From an uncultured Desulfobacterales bacterium (lineage in GTDB: Bacteria; Desulfobacterota; Desulfobulbia; Desulfobulbales; Desulfocapsaceae), in contig CALGIJ010000004.1 in the NCBI GenBank assembly GCA_937915545.1, positions 124,001 to 188,000 of the forward strand: 64,000 bases of DNA, in the 5' to 3' direction. The notes below the pieces were generated by a model. It saw only the letters and a list, made by a program, of their open reading frames with translations, made no database searches and was not told the origin of the DNA. The position numbers were made by a program, and so were the translations under genes. Shown here piece after piece: positions 1-8,471 of the stretch (positions within the stretch are counted from its first letter, which is position 1; the number at the start of each line of letters is the position of its first letter).

Positions 1-668
1 TGACCGCGGTGGAGGATGATGACCTGGTCGGCGAGGTTGAAGATCTTGGGAATGTCATGGCTGACGATCACCGATGTAAAGCCGAACTCGGTCTGGGTCC
101 TGGCGAAGAGATGATAGATCTCGCGCGTCATGACCGGGTCGAGGCCAGTGGTCGGCTCGTCGAAAAGCATGATGCTCGGCTTGAGCTGCATGGCCCGTGC
201 CAGGCCGACCCGCTTCTGCATGCCGCCACTGAGCTGCGCCGGATATTTGTCTTCGTGGCCGGCAAGCTCGAACTGTCGGAGAGACGCGGCGACGAGGAGG
301 CGGATTTCCTCCTCGCTCTTGGCAGTGCGCTCGCGCAGCGGCAGGGCGACGTTCTCGAACACGGTCAGGGAGTCGAACAAGGCCGAACCCTGAAAGAGCA
401 CGCCGAACTGGCTGCGCACCTCCTCCAGCTCACGCGCGCCGGCCCGGGTGATATCCCGGCCATGCACCAGCACGCGGCCGCTGTCGGCGCGGACCAGACC
501 GAGGACGAGCTTCAAGGTGACGCTCTTGCCCTGGCCGCTGCCCCCGGCAATGACCGTGGTCTTTCCCCGGGGGATGGTGAAGGAGACTCCGTCGAGGACT
601 GTCTGCACGCCGCCGCCCGTCTTAGCAAAGGTCTTGACGACCTTGTCGAACTCGATCGCCGCAGTCAT
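1..668 (-). CDS. mlaF: Mla-type ABC transporter ATP-binding protein (partial, C-terminus cut by window edge)
   Basis: This is the ATPase of an Mla-type system that moves phospholipids between outer and inner membrane; it works on the cytoplasmic side with MlaE. The reading frame runs off the left edge, so about 222 N-terminal codons are visible. They show a Walker A motif (GGSGQGKS, near residue 43), a Q-loop (LFQGSALF), the signature LSGGMQKR and a Walker B followed by the D-loop (IMLFDEPTTGLDP). The signature LSGGMQ and the Walker A variant are typical of the MlaF/Ttg2A branch. Its ATG shares one base with the stop codon of the upstream permease gene (TGATG), so the two are translationally coupled. 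The usual substrate-binding partner MlaD would be expected beyond the left edge. Confidence 0.9.
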   Translation of the reverse strand, partial: MTAAIEFDKVVKTFAKTGGGVQTVLDGVSFTIPRGKTTVIAGGSGQGKSVTLKLVLGLVRADSGRVLVHGRDITRAGARELEEVRSQFGVLFQGSALFDSLTVFENVALPLRERTAKSEEEIRLLVAASLRQFELAGHEDKYPAQLSGGMQKRVGLARAMQLKPSIMLFDEPTTGLDPVMTREIYHLFARTQTEFGFTSVIVSHDIPKIFNLADQVIILHRG

Positions 669-1459
669 CACAGCAGCACCGCGGTGAGCAGGTAGTCGAA
701 GACCAGCACGGCGATGGACGACAGCACCACCGCCTGTGTGGTGACCCGGCTGACACTCTCGGCGCCGAAGCCGGCGCCACGGATCTCGCGCACGAAATAG
801 CCGCGACCGGTGCAGATCCACACCACCAGCAGGCCAAAGATAAACGACTTGATGATCCCCAGGCGGATGTCGTGGTTGGTGACGCTGCCCTCCATGCCCT
901 GGAAGTAGCTGCCCGGGCTGACCCCCATCAGGCCGACCCCCGCGACATAGCCGCCGGCGATGCCGACCACATCGAAGACGGCGGTGAGCAAGGGCACGGA
1001 GATGATGGCGGCGAGAAACTTGGGGGTAATGAAGTAGCGGAAAGGGTCGACAGCCATGCAGTCGAGGGCGTCGATCTGCTCCGAGATGCGCATGATGCCG
1101 AGCTCGGCGCACATCGCCGAGCCAGCCCGTCCGGCGACCATCAAGGCGGTCAGCACCGGCCCCAATTCCATGATCAGGGTGAGCGACACCGCCGAGCCGA
1201 GCATGCCCTCGGCACCGAATTTATTCAAAGAATAATAGCCCTGCAGGCCGAGCACCATGCCGGTCGAGGCGGCGGTGAAAAAGATCACCGCCAAAGAGCC
1301 GAAGCCGATGAAGTGCACCTGACGCAGCAACTCGCGAAAGCGGAAGGGCCGACGGAAGACACCGCGCACCGCCTTGCAGAGGAAGAGGGTCATCTTCCCG
1401 AGGTCGCAGAGCAGGTAGAGCCCGGTGTTGCCGAGACGCGCGAGGGGGTTGCTGGTCAT
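668..1459 (-). CDS. mlaE: Mla-type ABC transporter permease (MlaE family)
   Basis: Integral inner-membrane permease of the Mla lipid transport complex, about 263 residues. The central block with LIMELGPVLTALMVAGRAG followed by EL.IMR..EQIDAL is the hallmark of the MlaE family. Several hydrophobic spans are visible, including one near the N-terminus (IGFGSLAVIFFTAAS) and two at the C-terminus. The open frame extends 34 codons further upstream, but that stretch is not hydrophobic or conserved. The family start resembles the internal ATG at 1459 (MTSNPLARLG), which I chose. It overlaps the ATPase gene by one base. The upstream yejE-like gene is on the same strand 168 bases away, so co-transcription is possible but not shown. 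Confidence 0.88.
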   Translation of the reverse strand: MTSNPLARLGNTGLYLLCDLGKMTLFLCKAVRGVFRRPFRFRELLRQVHFIGFGSLAVIFFTAASTGMVLGLQGYYSLNKFGAEGMLGSAVSLTLIMELGPVLTALMVAGRAGSAMCAELGIMRISEQIDALDCMAVDPFRYFITPKFLAAIISVPLLTAVFDVVGIAGGYVAGVGLMGVSPGSYFQGMEGSVTNHDIRLGIIKSFIFGLLVVWICTGRGYFVREIRGAGFGAESVSRVTTQAVVLSSIAVLVFDYLLTAVLL

Positions 1460-1627
1460 GGCGAAGGTGGGTCGCAACGCGGTGCAGGGAGGAAAAGATC
1501 GGGGGATTCCGAAGTCCTGTTGGCTGGGCACTACCATATTCTCTGCGGTCCAAGAAGTCAATGACCGGATTGCCGCCGGAACAGCCGCCGTCCCTCGACG
1601 ATATCAAGAGAACCGGCCGGTCTGAGC

Positions 1628-2683
1628 CTAGCGTTTGCGCGGGTCGAAGGTGTCGCGCAGCCCCTCGCCGATGAAGATGAGCAGCACCAGGGTGAGGACG
1701 AGAACGGCAAAGGCCGACAGGGAGAGCCACCAGGCCTCGAGATTGGCCTTGCCCTGGGCGAGCAGTTCGCCGAGGCTGGGTGTCGAGGGCGGCACGCCGA
1801 GGCCGAGGAAGTCGAGGCTGGTCAAGGCGAGGATGGCCGCAGAGACGCGGAAAGGCAGGAAGGTGAGCACCGGCGTCAGGCCGTTGGGCAGCAGATGCCG
1901 CCGCATGATGGCCAGATCGCCGACCCCCAGGGCCTTGGCGGCCTTGACGTAATCGAGGTTGCGGCCGCGCAGGAACTCGGCCCGCACATAGTCGGACAGC
2001 CCCATCCAGCTGAACAGCGACAGCAGCAGCAAGAGGAGGAGAAAACTCGGCTTGAAGATCGAGGCGAAGATGATCAGCAGGTAGAGCTCGGGCATGGCCC
2101 CCCAGATCTCGATACAGCGTTGCATCAAGAGGTCGAAGCGACCACCGAAATAGCCCTGCAGGGCGCCGGCGACGATGCCGGTGACCGTGCCGACCAGGGT
2201 CAGCGCGAGACCGAAGAGCACACTGAGGCGGAACCCGTAAAGGAGCCTGGCAAGGACATCGCGGCCCCGGTCGTCGGTGCCGAGAAGGTTGACCGCTGTA
2301 GGTGGCGACGGTACCGGACCGTCGATCTCCTGGTTGATGGTGGTGAAACTGTGGCGGTTGGGGGGAAAGACGACCCAGTTTCCGCCGCGGGTGAGGCGCT
2401 CCAGCATGTAGGGATCGCGGTAGTCGGCCTCGGTCTCGAAATCGCCGCCGAAGGTGGTCTCAGGATAGGAAACGAAGATCGGCATGTACAGCCTGCCCTG
2501 GTAGCTGACCAGCAGGGGCAGGTCGTTGCTGAGCAGCTCGGCGGCGCAGGAGACGAGAAACAGGGCGAGAAACAGCACCAGGCTGAGGTAGCCGCGGCGA
2601 TTGCGCCTGAAGCGGCGCCAGGCCTCGGCCCTCCTCCGCGCCGCCGCCGAGCGCAGGTTTCTTCGCGGATCGTCGCTAGCCAT
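1628..2683 (-). CDS. yejE: peptide ABC transporter permease, YejE type
   Basis: Second inner-membrane permease of a Yej-type oligopeptide (microcin C-type) importer, 351 residues. After a positively charged N-terminus rich in Arg comes one membrane span (YLSLVLFLALFLVSCAAELL), then a periplasmic segment of about 100 residues typical of YejE, then the binding-protein-dependent permease domain with LGTDDRGRDVLARLLYG and the EAA-type loop (DYVKAAKALGVGDLAIMRRHLLPN). The first eight bases overlap the end of yejB, so the two are translationally coupled. Neither the periplasmic binding protein YejA nor the ATPase YejF flanks the pair in this window, which is unusual for this transporter. Confidence 0.9.
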   Translation of the reverse strand: MASDDPRRNLRSAAARRRAEAWRRFRRNRRGYLSLVLFLALFLVSCAAELLSNDLPLLVSYQGRLYMPIFVSYPETTFGGDFETEADYRDPYMLERLTRGGNWVVFPPNRHSFTTINQEIDGPVPSPPTAVNLLGTDDRGRDVLARLLYGFRLSVLFGLALTLVGTVTGIVAGALQGYFGGRFDLLMQRCIEIWGAMPELYLLIIFASIFKPSFLLLLLLLSLFSWMGLSDYVRAEFLRGRNLDYVKAAKALGVGDLAIMRRHLLPNGLTPVLTFLPFRVSAAILALTSLDFLGLGVPPSTPSLGELLAQGKANLEAWWLSLSAFAVLVLTLVLLIFIGEGLRDTFDPRKR

Positions 2684-3728
2684 CGATGCTCTCGAAGGTG
2701 ATGCGCGGGTCGACGATCACATAGCTGAGATCGGAGAGCAGGCGCGAGACGAGACCGATGATGGTGAAAAAATAGAGGGTGCCGAGGACCACCGGATAGT
2801 CGCGGTTGAGCACCGACTCATAGGCGAGCAGCCCCATGCCCTGCAGGGAGAAGATGGTCTCGATGAGCAGGCTGCCGGTGAAGAAGGAGGCGATGAAATA
2901 GCCGGGAAAGCCGGTGATGATGGGGATGATGCCGTTGCGGAAGACATGCTTGTAGAGCACCTTGCCCTCGCTGAGGCCCTTGGCGCGGGCGGTGAGCACG
3001 TACTGCTTGTTGATCTCCTCGAGAAAGGAGTTCTTGGTGAGCATGGTCATCACCGCCAGGCTGCCCACCGCCCCGGAAGTGATCGGCAGCACCATGTGCC
3101 AGAGGTAGTCGAGGACCTGCATCAGGGGAGGCAACTCGTCGAAGTTGTCGGAAACCAGGCCGCGCAGGGGGAAGATCGACCAGAAGCTGCCGCCGCCAAA
3201 GAGCACCACCAGCAGCACGCCGAGGACGAAGCCGGGAATGGCATACCCGACGAGGATCACCGTCGAGGTGATCAGATCAAAGCGCGAGCCGTCGGCCACC
3301 GCCTTCTTGATCCCCAGGGGAATGCACACGGCATAGACGATGACGAAGCTCCACAGCCCGAGCGACATCGATACCGGCATACGCGACACCACCAGTTCGG
3401 CGACGCTGCGCTGGTGGTAGTAGGAAGTACCGAAGTCGAAGACCAGATAGCGCCCCATCATGCTGACGAAGCGCTCCAGCGGCGGCTTGTCGAAGCCGTA
3501 GAGCTTTTCGAGGTGCGCCAGCCGCTCGCGGTCGAGGCCGGAATCGCCGCGGTAAATGGCCCTCGGGTTGCTGTGCACCTCGCCGCCGCCGGTGATGCCC
3601 TGCATCTCGCCAAGGAGCTTTTCCACCGGCCCCCCGGGGACGAACTGGGTGACGACGAAGGTAATCAGCATCACCCCGAAGAGGGTGGGGATCATCAGCA
3701 GCACTCGTTTGACGATATAGGCGACCAT
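2676..3728 (-). CDS. yejB: peptide ABC transporter permease, YejB type
   Basis: First permease of the Yej-type peptide importer, 350 residues. It begins with the family N-terminus (MVAYIVKRVLLMIPTLFGVM) and contains the typical large periplasmic loop, then the permease domain with its EAA motif (YVLTARAKGLSEGKVLYKHV). The start fits the family start, but no clear ribosome binding site precedes it. A GC-rich hairpin at 3748-3768 sits in the leader. It is the first gene of the transcript because the next gene upstream (rnd) is divergent. The absence of yejA between promoter and yejB is notable: in the common order yejA-yejB-yejE-yejF the binding protein gene would be exactly there. Confidence 0.9.
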   Translation of the reverse strand: MVAYIVKRVLLMIPTLFGVMLITFVVTQFVPGGPVEKLLGEMQGITGGGEVHSNPRAIYRGDSGLDRERLAHLEKLYGFDKPPLERFVSMMGRYLVFDFGTSYYHQRSVAELVVSRMPVSMSLGLWSFVIVYAVCIPLGIKKAVADGSRFDLITSTVILVGYAIPGFVLGVLLVVLFGGGSFWSIFPLRGLVSDNFDELPPLMQVLDYLWHMVLPITSGAVGSLAVMTMLTKNSFLEEINKQYVLTARAKGLSEGKVLYKHVFRNGIIPIITGFPGYFIASFFTGSLLIETIFSLQGMGLLAYESVLNRDYPVVLGTLYFFTIIGLVSRLLSDLSYVIVDPRITFESIDG

Positions 3729-3747
3729 CGCTTGGCGTCACGCAGCG

Positions 3748-3768
3748 GGCGGGCCGTCCGGGCCCGCC
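3748..3768. repeat. GC-rich 8-bp perfect hairpin in the yejB leader
   Basis: Arms GGCGGGCC (3748-3755) and GGCCCGCC (3761-3768) enclose a 5-base loop. Read on the plus strand it is followed by four T. It lies 20 bases upstream of the yejB ATG. It could be a leader attenuator of yejBE or what remains of a terminator after loss of an upstream gene; the sequence does not decide. Confidence 0.5.
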
Positions 3769-3971
3769 GTTTTCGGGGAGAGGAGAGCGATCATTTTCCA
3801 TAAGAAAACAATATTTCTTGTTTTTTGCTCGTCCTTTGTGTCATTTTAAACGAATCCTCGGAGAAATGCCCCATTGCCACCGCCAACCGCCCTGCCCCGC
3901 CCACGGGACAGCCTGACGGAGGTGCCTGCGGGCCGGGCATCGACTCTTTCTCTTTACCTGAAAGCGACACC

Positions 3972-5108
3972 ATGCAAAACGACAAGACGTATATCGACAA
4001 CGGGGAAGACCTGCGCAGCCTCATCGCCCGTGCCAAAGAAAGCGAAGCCGTCGGTCTCGACACCGAGTTCGTCTGGGAGCGCACCTACTACCCGCAGCTC
4101 GGCCTCATCCAACTGTCGCTCTCCGACGAGGAGTGCTTCCTCATCGACCCCCTGGCCATCCCCGACCTCGGCCCACTGGGGGAGCTGCTCGCCCACCGCG
4201 GGGTGGTGAAGATCCTCCACGACGCTCCCCAGGACCTGATGATCCTGCGCCGCGCCACCGGCGCCGAGCCGCAGAACATCTTCGACACCAGGCTCGCCGC
4301 CGGTTTCTGCAGCCTTCCGGCGACCCTCTCTTTGGGCAATCTCATCAAGGAACTGCTCGACATCGACCTCGCCAAGGAAGAGACCCGCAGCAACTGGTGC
4401 CAGCGTCCGCTCACCGAGGAGCAGAAGCGCTATGCCCTCGACGACGTCCGTTACCTGCGCGCCATCAGGGTCCTCCTCCTCTCACGCCTCGTCGGCCCGA
4501 AGATCAGGTCCTGGCTGCAGGAGGAACTCAACCTGCTCAACAACCCGGCGACCTACAGCGGCAACGGCGCCGAGTCGCGCTGGCAGCGCCTGCGCGGCAG
4601 CAGCGGCCTCGACCGCCCCGGACTGGCCATCCTCAAGAACCTCTGTATCTGGCGCGAGGGCATGGCCAAGAAGATCAACCGTCCCCGCGGCCACCTCATC
4701 AAGGACGCCCAGCTCATCGAACTGGCCAGACATCGAGCCGTCACCGCCGAGGGGCAGAAAGCCCCCTGCGGGCTCTCCGACAAGGCCATATCCCGCTATG
4801 GTACGACCGTGGCGGCGATCATCGACAGCACACTCAAGCAACCCGCCGACAGCTATCCCGCCCCGGAACGGCCACTGCGACTGGGGCCAGCCGAGCGACT
4901 CACCTATGACAAGCTGGCCAAGCTCATCGACCTCAAGGCTGGGGTGCTCGGCATCGCCCCTGGCCTTGTCGGCACCACCAGCGAGCTGAAACTGCTGGTC
5001 ACCGCCCTCAACGGCAAGAAAGCGGCCACCCCGCGCCAGCTGCGGCAGACCGAGGGCTGGCGCAAGAACTTTCTCGAGGACTTCTACCGCAACCACGGGC
5101 GGGCCTGA
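3972..5108 (+). CDS. rnd: ribonuclease D
   Basis: 3'-5' exoribonuclease that trims tRNA precursors and other stable RNAs, 378 residues. The N-terminal DEDDy exonuclease domain shows motif I (D30-T-E32), motif II around LHDAPQDLMIL and motif III (Y-x3-D in YALDDVRYL). A C-terminal HRDC-like helical region follows (RLRGSSGLDRPGLAILKNLC to ELARHRA). The open frame begins 49 codons earlier, but the upstream stretch is proline-rich and unlike the family; the start at MQNDKTYIDN fits known RNase D N-termini. Size is typical for the family. The next gene, malonyl-CoA decarboxylase, follows after 57 bases on the same strand. Confidence 0.92.
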   Translation: MQNDKTYIDNGEDLRSLIARAKESEAVGLDTEFVWERTYYPQLGLIQLSLSDEECFLIDPLAIPDLGPLGELLAHRGVVKILHDAPQDLMILRRATGAEPQNIFDTRLAAGFCSLPATLSLGNLIKELLDIDLAKEETRSNWCQRPLTEEQKRYALDDVRYLRAIRVLLLSRLVGPKIRSWLQEELNLLNNPATYSGNGAESRWQRLRGSSGLDRPGLAILKNLCIWREGMAKKINRPRGHLIKDAQLIELARHRAVTAEGQKAPCGLSDKAISRYGTTVAAIIDSTLKQPADSYPAPERPLRLGPAERLTYDKLAKLIDLKAGVLGIAPGLVGTTSELKLLVTALNGKKAATPRQLRQTEGWRKNFLEDFYRNHGRA

Positions 5109-5165
5109 GGCGCCAGCGGGCACCCCGTGGTTGCGACCACCCCACAGCCCATGCCAGGAGCGACT

Positions 5166-6560
5166 ATGTTCGATCGTGACGAACCCCTCTGGGAGCGTAC
5201 CCTGCGACGTATCCGCCAGATCTGGCCGCTGGGCGAGCAGGCCGCCCGCAAGAACCTCGTCGCCCCGAACCTGCCGGACAGCGACCTCCCCGGCCTGCGC
5301 AAGCGCATCGACGCCTGCCTGGAAGGGCGAGGCGGCGACGTCTCGGCGCGTACCCGCGCCGCCCTGCTGGGCGAGACCTATCTCACCCTCGACCCTGGCG
5401 GCCGCAAACGCTTTTTCGAGTTGCTCGCCAGGGAATACGATGTCGACGACGAGAGGGTCGAGAAGGCTGCCGCGATCCGCCTTACGAGCAGCGATGACGA
5501 GGAGCGCCGGCGGAGCAACCGGGAACTGCGCCGGCTGCTCGAGCCGCGGCGCACCATTCTGCTGCGGCAGTTCAACGGCCTGCAGGAAGGGGTCAAGTTT
5601 CTTGTCGATTTGCGTGCCGAACTCCTGCCGATGGTGGGCGACGACCCCGCCCTGCGCTCCCTCGACCAGGACCTCCTCGCCCTGCTCTCCTCGTGGTTTG
5701 ACGTCGGCTTTCTCGACCTGCAGCGCATTACCTGGGAGACCCCGGCGATCATCCTCGAAAACCTCATCAAGTACGAGGCGGTACATGCCATCACCTCGTG
5801 GCGCGACCTCAAGCACCGCCTGCGCCAGGACCGCCGCTGCTTTGCCTACTTCCACCCGCGCATGCCGCGCGAGCCGCTGATTTTCGTCGAGGTCGCCCTG
5901 GTCAACGGTATCGCCGACAACATCCACGACCTGCTCGATGAGAGCGGCCCGACCCTCTCACCAGCCGCAGCCGACTGCGCCATTTTCTATTCCATCTCCA
6001 ACTGCCAGGCCGGCCTCGCCGGGGTCCCCTTCGGCAACTTCCTCATCAAGAACGTGGTCAAGGACCTGAGCGGCAAACTGCCCAACCTCAAGACCTTCTC
6101 CACCCTGTCGCCCATCCCCGGCTTTGTTCCCTATCTGCGCGCCCAAGGCGAAACACTGGCGCTGACCGAGAAGGAGGAACGCAGTTTGAAGGAGCATGGC
6201 GACGACAAGCCCGGCGAGTTTTTCCTGCGTAGTCTGAACAACCTCGAAGAACACTTCCAGAGCGAGCCGCAGTCGCCACTCAAGCCCATCCTCACGCGTC
6301 TTTGCTGCGACTACCTGCTCAATGCGAAAAGAGGGCGCCAGGCCCATGATCGGGTCTGCCACTTCCACCTCTCCAACGGTGCACGGATCGAGCGTGTCAA
6401 CTGGGGGGCGGATCTCTCCGCCAAGGGCTGGCAACAGTCGGCGGGCATGATGGTCAACTACCTCTACCAGCTGTCGCACATCGAGAAGAACCACGAGAGC
6501 TACACCGGGAGCGGCGAGATCGCCTGTTCCACCGCGGTGGCCAGGCTGGCGCGGGGCTAG
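5166..6560 (+). CDS. malonyl-CoA decarboxylase (MCD family)
   Basis: Converts malonyl-CoA to acetyl-CoA and CO2; about 464 residues. The catalytic GNAT-fold domain carries the family blocks FYSISNCQAGLAGVPFGNFL and LKTFSTLSPIPGF. Near the C-terminus, FHLSNGARIERVNWGADLS contains the family's conserved histidine, and LGQ/GE-type closing sequence SGEIACSTAVARLARG ends the protein. The N-terminal part is the helical oligomerisation domain. I chose the ATG at 5166 because AGGAG stands just before it at a suitable distance; a GTG 39 bases upstream is an alternative. It does not sit with malonate-activation genes, so it may control malonyl-CoA levels rather than malonate use. It is convergent with the CBS-ACT gene. 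Confidence 0.9.
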   Translation: MFDRDEPLWERTLRRIRQIWPLGEQAARKNLVAPNLPDSDLPGLRKRIDACLEGRGGDVSARTRAALLGETYLTLDPGGRKRFFELLAREYDVDDERVEKAAAIRLTSSDDEERRRSNRELRRLLEPRRTILLRQFNGLQEGVKFLVDLRAELLPMVGDDPALRSLDQDLLALLSSWFDVGFLDLQRITWETPAIILENLIKYEAVHAITSWRDLKHRLRQDRRCFAYFHPRMPREPLIFVEVALVNGIADNIHDLLDESGPTLSPAAADCAIFYSISNCQAGLAGVPFGNFLIKNVVKDLSGKLPNLKTFSTLSPIPGFVPYLRAQGETLALTEKEERSLKEHGDDKPGEFFLRSLNNLEEHFQSEPQSPLKPILTRLCCDYLLNAKRGRQAHDRVCHFHLSNGARIERVNWGADLSAKGWQQSAGMMVNYLYQLSHIEKNHESYTGSGEIACSTAVARLARG

Positions 6561-6654
6561 GCTGCGCACAGCCGTCGGCGCGAGAGACAAGGCGGTAGCA
6601 GAGGCGGCCCGACGCCAATGGGCCACCTCCCGGCATTCCGCCCTGCAGCGGCGA

Positions 6655-7332
6655 TCAGTCGCGCTTGGGCAACTGGTCGACGTACCACTGCATCGGGTCG
6701 ATGAGGGTGAAACCGTTGTCGATCAGCTTCTGCTTGACCTTGGCAACGTTGTTGGTCAGCAAATACGGAAAGACCGCCCGCTTCTCCTTGTCCCAGACAC
6801 GGGCCACGAGGACGCTGCCCAGGGAGATCTTCTCCTCGGTGATGATGTCAACGATGCGCTTCATCTGCCCCTGGCGCTCGGTGACGATGATACATAGCAG
6901 GGTGCCCGGCTCGTCGATGTTCATGACGTTGACGAAGGCCCGCAGCAGATCCCGGGTGGAGAGGATACCTTTGAGGTAGCCCTCTTCGTCGATGACCGGC
7001 AGAGCCCCGACCTTACGCTTCTGCATCACCAGGAGACTGTCCTGGATGGTGTAGTAGGCATAGATGGCCAGCGGGTTCTTGCTCATGATGTCCCGTACCG
7101 GAAAATCCATCACCTTGGCCAGGTTGCGGTCGTAGTCCTCCTTGGGGAGAAGGATCGACGGCATGGCGTCGCGGATGTCGCGGTCGCTGACGATGCCGAT
7201 GAGCTTGCCGGCCTGATCGATCACCGGCAGGTGACGGATCTTCTTCTCGCTCATCAGGGTTTTCGCCTCCAGAATGGTCATTTCCGGTCCGGCGGTGATC
7301 AAATTTCTCGACATTCGTTCGCTGACAAACAT
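6655..7332 (-). CDS. acuB: CBS-CBS-ACT domain protein, AcuB type
   Basis: A 225-residue cytoplasmic regulatory protein. Two CBS domains (about residues 1-62 and 75-133, with LPVIDQAGKLIGIVSDRDIR and LPVIDEEGYLKGILSTRDLL) form a nucleotide-binding Bateman module. An ACT-like domain follows (about 140-215, LCIIVTERQGQMKRIVDII). This is the architecture of AcuB of the Bacillus acetoin/acetate utilisation genes. It follows the AcuC-type deacetylase by 57 bases on the same strand, and GGAGG stands just before its ATG. In Bacillus, AcuC deacetylates acetyl-CoA synthetase; the function of AcuB is not settled. Here two CoA ligases with the target lysine motif are encoded about 22-28 kb away, so a regulatory link is plausible but inferred. 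Confidence 0.85.
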   Translation of the reverse strand: MFVSERMSRNLITAGPEMTILEAKTLMSEKKIRHLPVIDQAGKLIGIVSDRDIRDAMPSILLPKEDYDRNLAKVMDFPVRDIMSKNPLAIYAYYTIQDSLLVMQKRKVGALPVIDEEGYLKGILSTRDLLRAFVNVMNIDEPGTLLCIIVTERQGQMKRIVDIITEEKISLGSVLVARVWDKEKRAVFPYLLTNNVAKVKQKLIDNGFTLIDPMQWYVDQLPKRD

Positions 7333-7389
7333 ACCACCTCCACAAACTCTTGGGTTATCTCCAGTGCATCGCCCCCGCCAGGCCGCCCA

Positions 7390-8343
7390 TCAGCGCAGCT
7401 CGGCGAGGAACCTGATATGATTTTCCACCAGCATCGGCAAAACATCGAGGTTGTAGCCGCCCTCGAGCACCGACACCACCCTCCCTCCGCTGCAGCGATT
7501 GACGAGATTGACCACCACCTCGGAGACGAAGTCGTAGCCGTCGGTGGTGAGGTTGGTGCCTGACATCATGTCGCTCTCGTGGGCATCGAAACCGGCTGAG
7601 ACGAGAATGAACTCGGGGTTGAATTTTTTGAAGGCCGGCACCAGATCCTGCATGATCAGCCGCTTGTAGTCGTCATCGCCACGTCCCGGCAGGACCGGCG
7701 AATTCACGGTATACCCTTCCCCATCGCCGACGCCGGTCTCAAACTCGCGACCGGTTCCCGGATAGGCGAAGGAAGGGTGTTCGTGGATGCTGTAGTAGAA
7801 CACCGTCGGATCCTGCTCGAAGATATGCTGCGTGCCGTTGCCGTGATGGACGTCGAAGTCGATGATGCCGACCCGACCTACGCCATGCTGCTTCTGCAGA
7901 TAGCGGGCGCCGATGGCGATATTGTTGAAGTAGCAGAAGCCCATGGCGCGGTCGACCTCGGCATGGTGGCCGGGGGGACGGACGGCGCAGAAGGCGTTGT
8001 CGACCGTTCCCGTCATCACCGCGTCGATGGCGTTGAGCACCGCGCCAACCGCGAGGAATGCCGCCTCGCAGGTGTCGCGGCAGATGGCGTTGTCGGGGTG
8101 CTCGAATTCGCTGATGCCCGAACTGCACGCCTCGTCGAAGCGCATGATGTAGTGGATGTCGTGAACCGCCTCGATCCAGCGCTGATTGGCCCTGGTCACC
8201 TCGATGGGGGTAAGCTTGCCCATCATTCCCGAGGTTTTCATCCAGCCAACAATGGCCTCCAGGCGTTCCGACGCCTCAGGGTGGTAGCGTCCGGTATCAT
8301 GGAGGAGAAACCTTTCGTCATAAGCGAACCCGGTCCGTTTCAT
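7390..8343 (-). CDS. acuC: histone-deacetylase-family protein, AcuC type
   Basis: Zinc-dependent lysine deacetylase of the arginase/HDAC fold, 317 residues from the ATG at 8343. Catalytic residues are visible: the His pair in RPPGHHAE (H126, H127), the zinc/charge-relay block IDFDVHHGNG (D162, D164, H166, H167) and SAGFDAH further on. The open frame extends far upstream, but the tandem purine-rich AGGAAGGAAG just before 8343 and the family N-terminus support this start. It lies between the acrylyl-CoA reductase gene (128 bases) and acuB. Known relatives remove acetyl or propionyl groups from acyl-CoA synthetases or act on acetylpolyamines; the AcuB neighbour and ligase genes in the window favour the former. 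Confidence 0.87.
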   Translation of the reverse strand: MKRTGFAYDERFLLHDTGRYHPEASERLEAIVGWMKTSGMMGKLTPIEVTRANQRWIEAVHDIHYIMRFDEACSSGISEFEHPDNAICRDTCEAAFLAVGAVLNAIDAVMTGTVDNAFCAVRPPGHHAEVDRAMGFCYFNNIAIGARYLQKQHGVGRVGIIDFDVHHGNGTQHIFEQDPTVFYYSIHEHPSFAYPGTGREFETGVGDGEGYTVNSPVLPGRGDDDYKRLIMQDLVPAFKKFNPEFILVSAGFDAHESDMMSGTNLTTDGYDFVSEVVVNLVNRCSGGRVVSVLEGGYNLDVLPMLVENHIRFLAELR

Positions 8344-8471
8344 ATCTTCCTTCCTGTTCATCATTGCCCATGCCGCCACCCGCAGGAAGCGGCCGCCGTA
8401 ACTCCCCTGCCCCGGTGACGGAGCCTCCCGGCCGCTGTAAGCCAAGAGGATCGCCCCACCACCGGAAGCGC

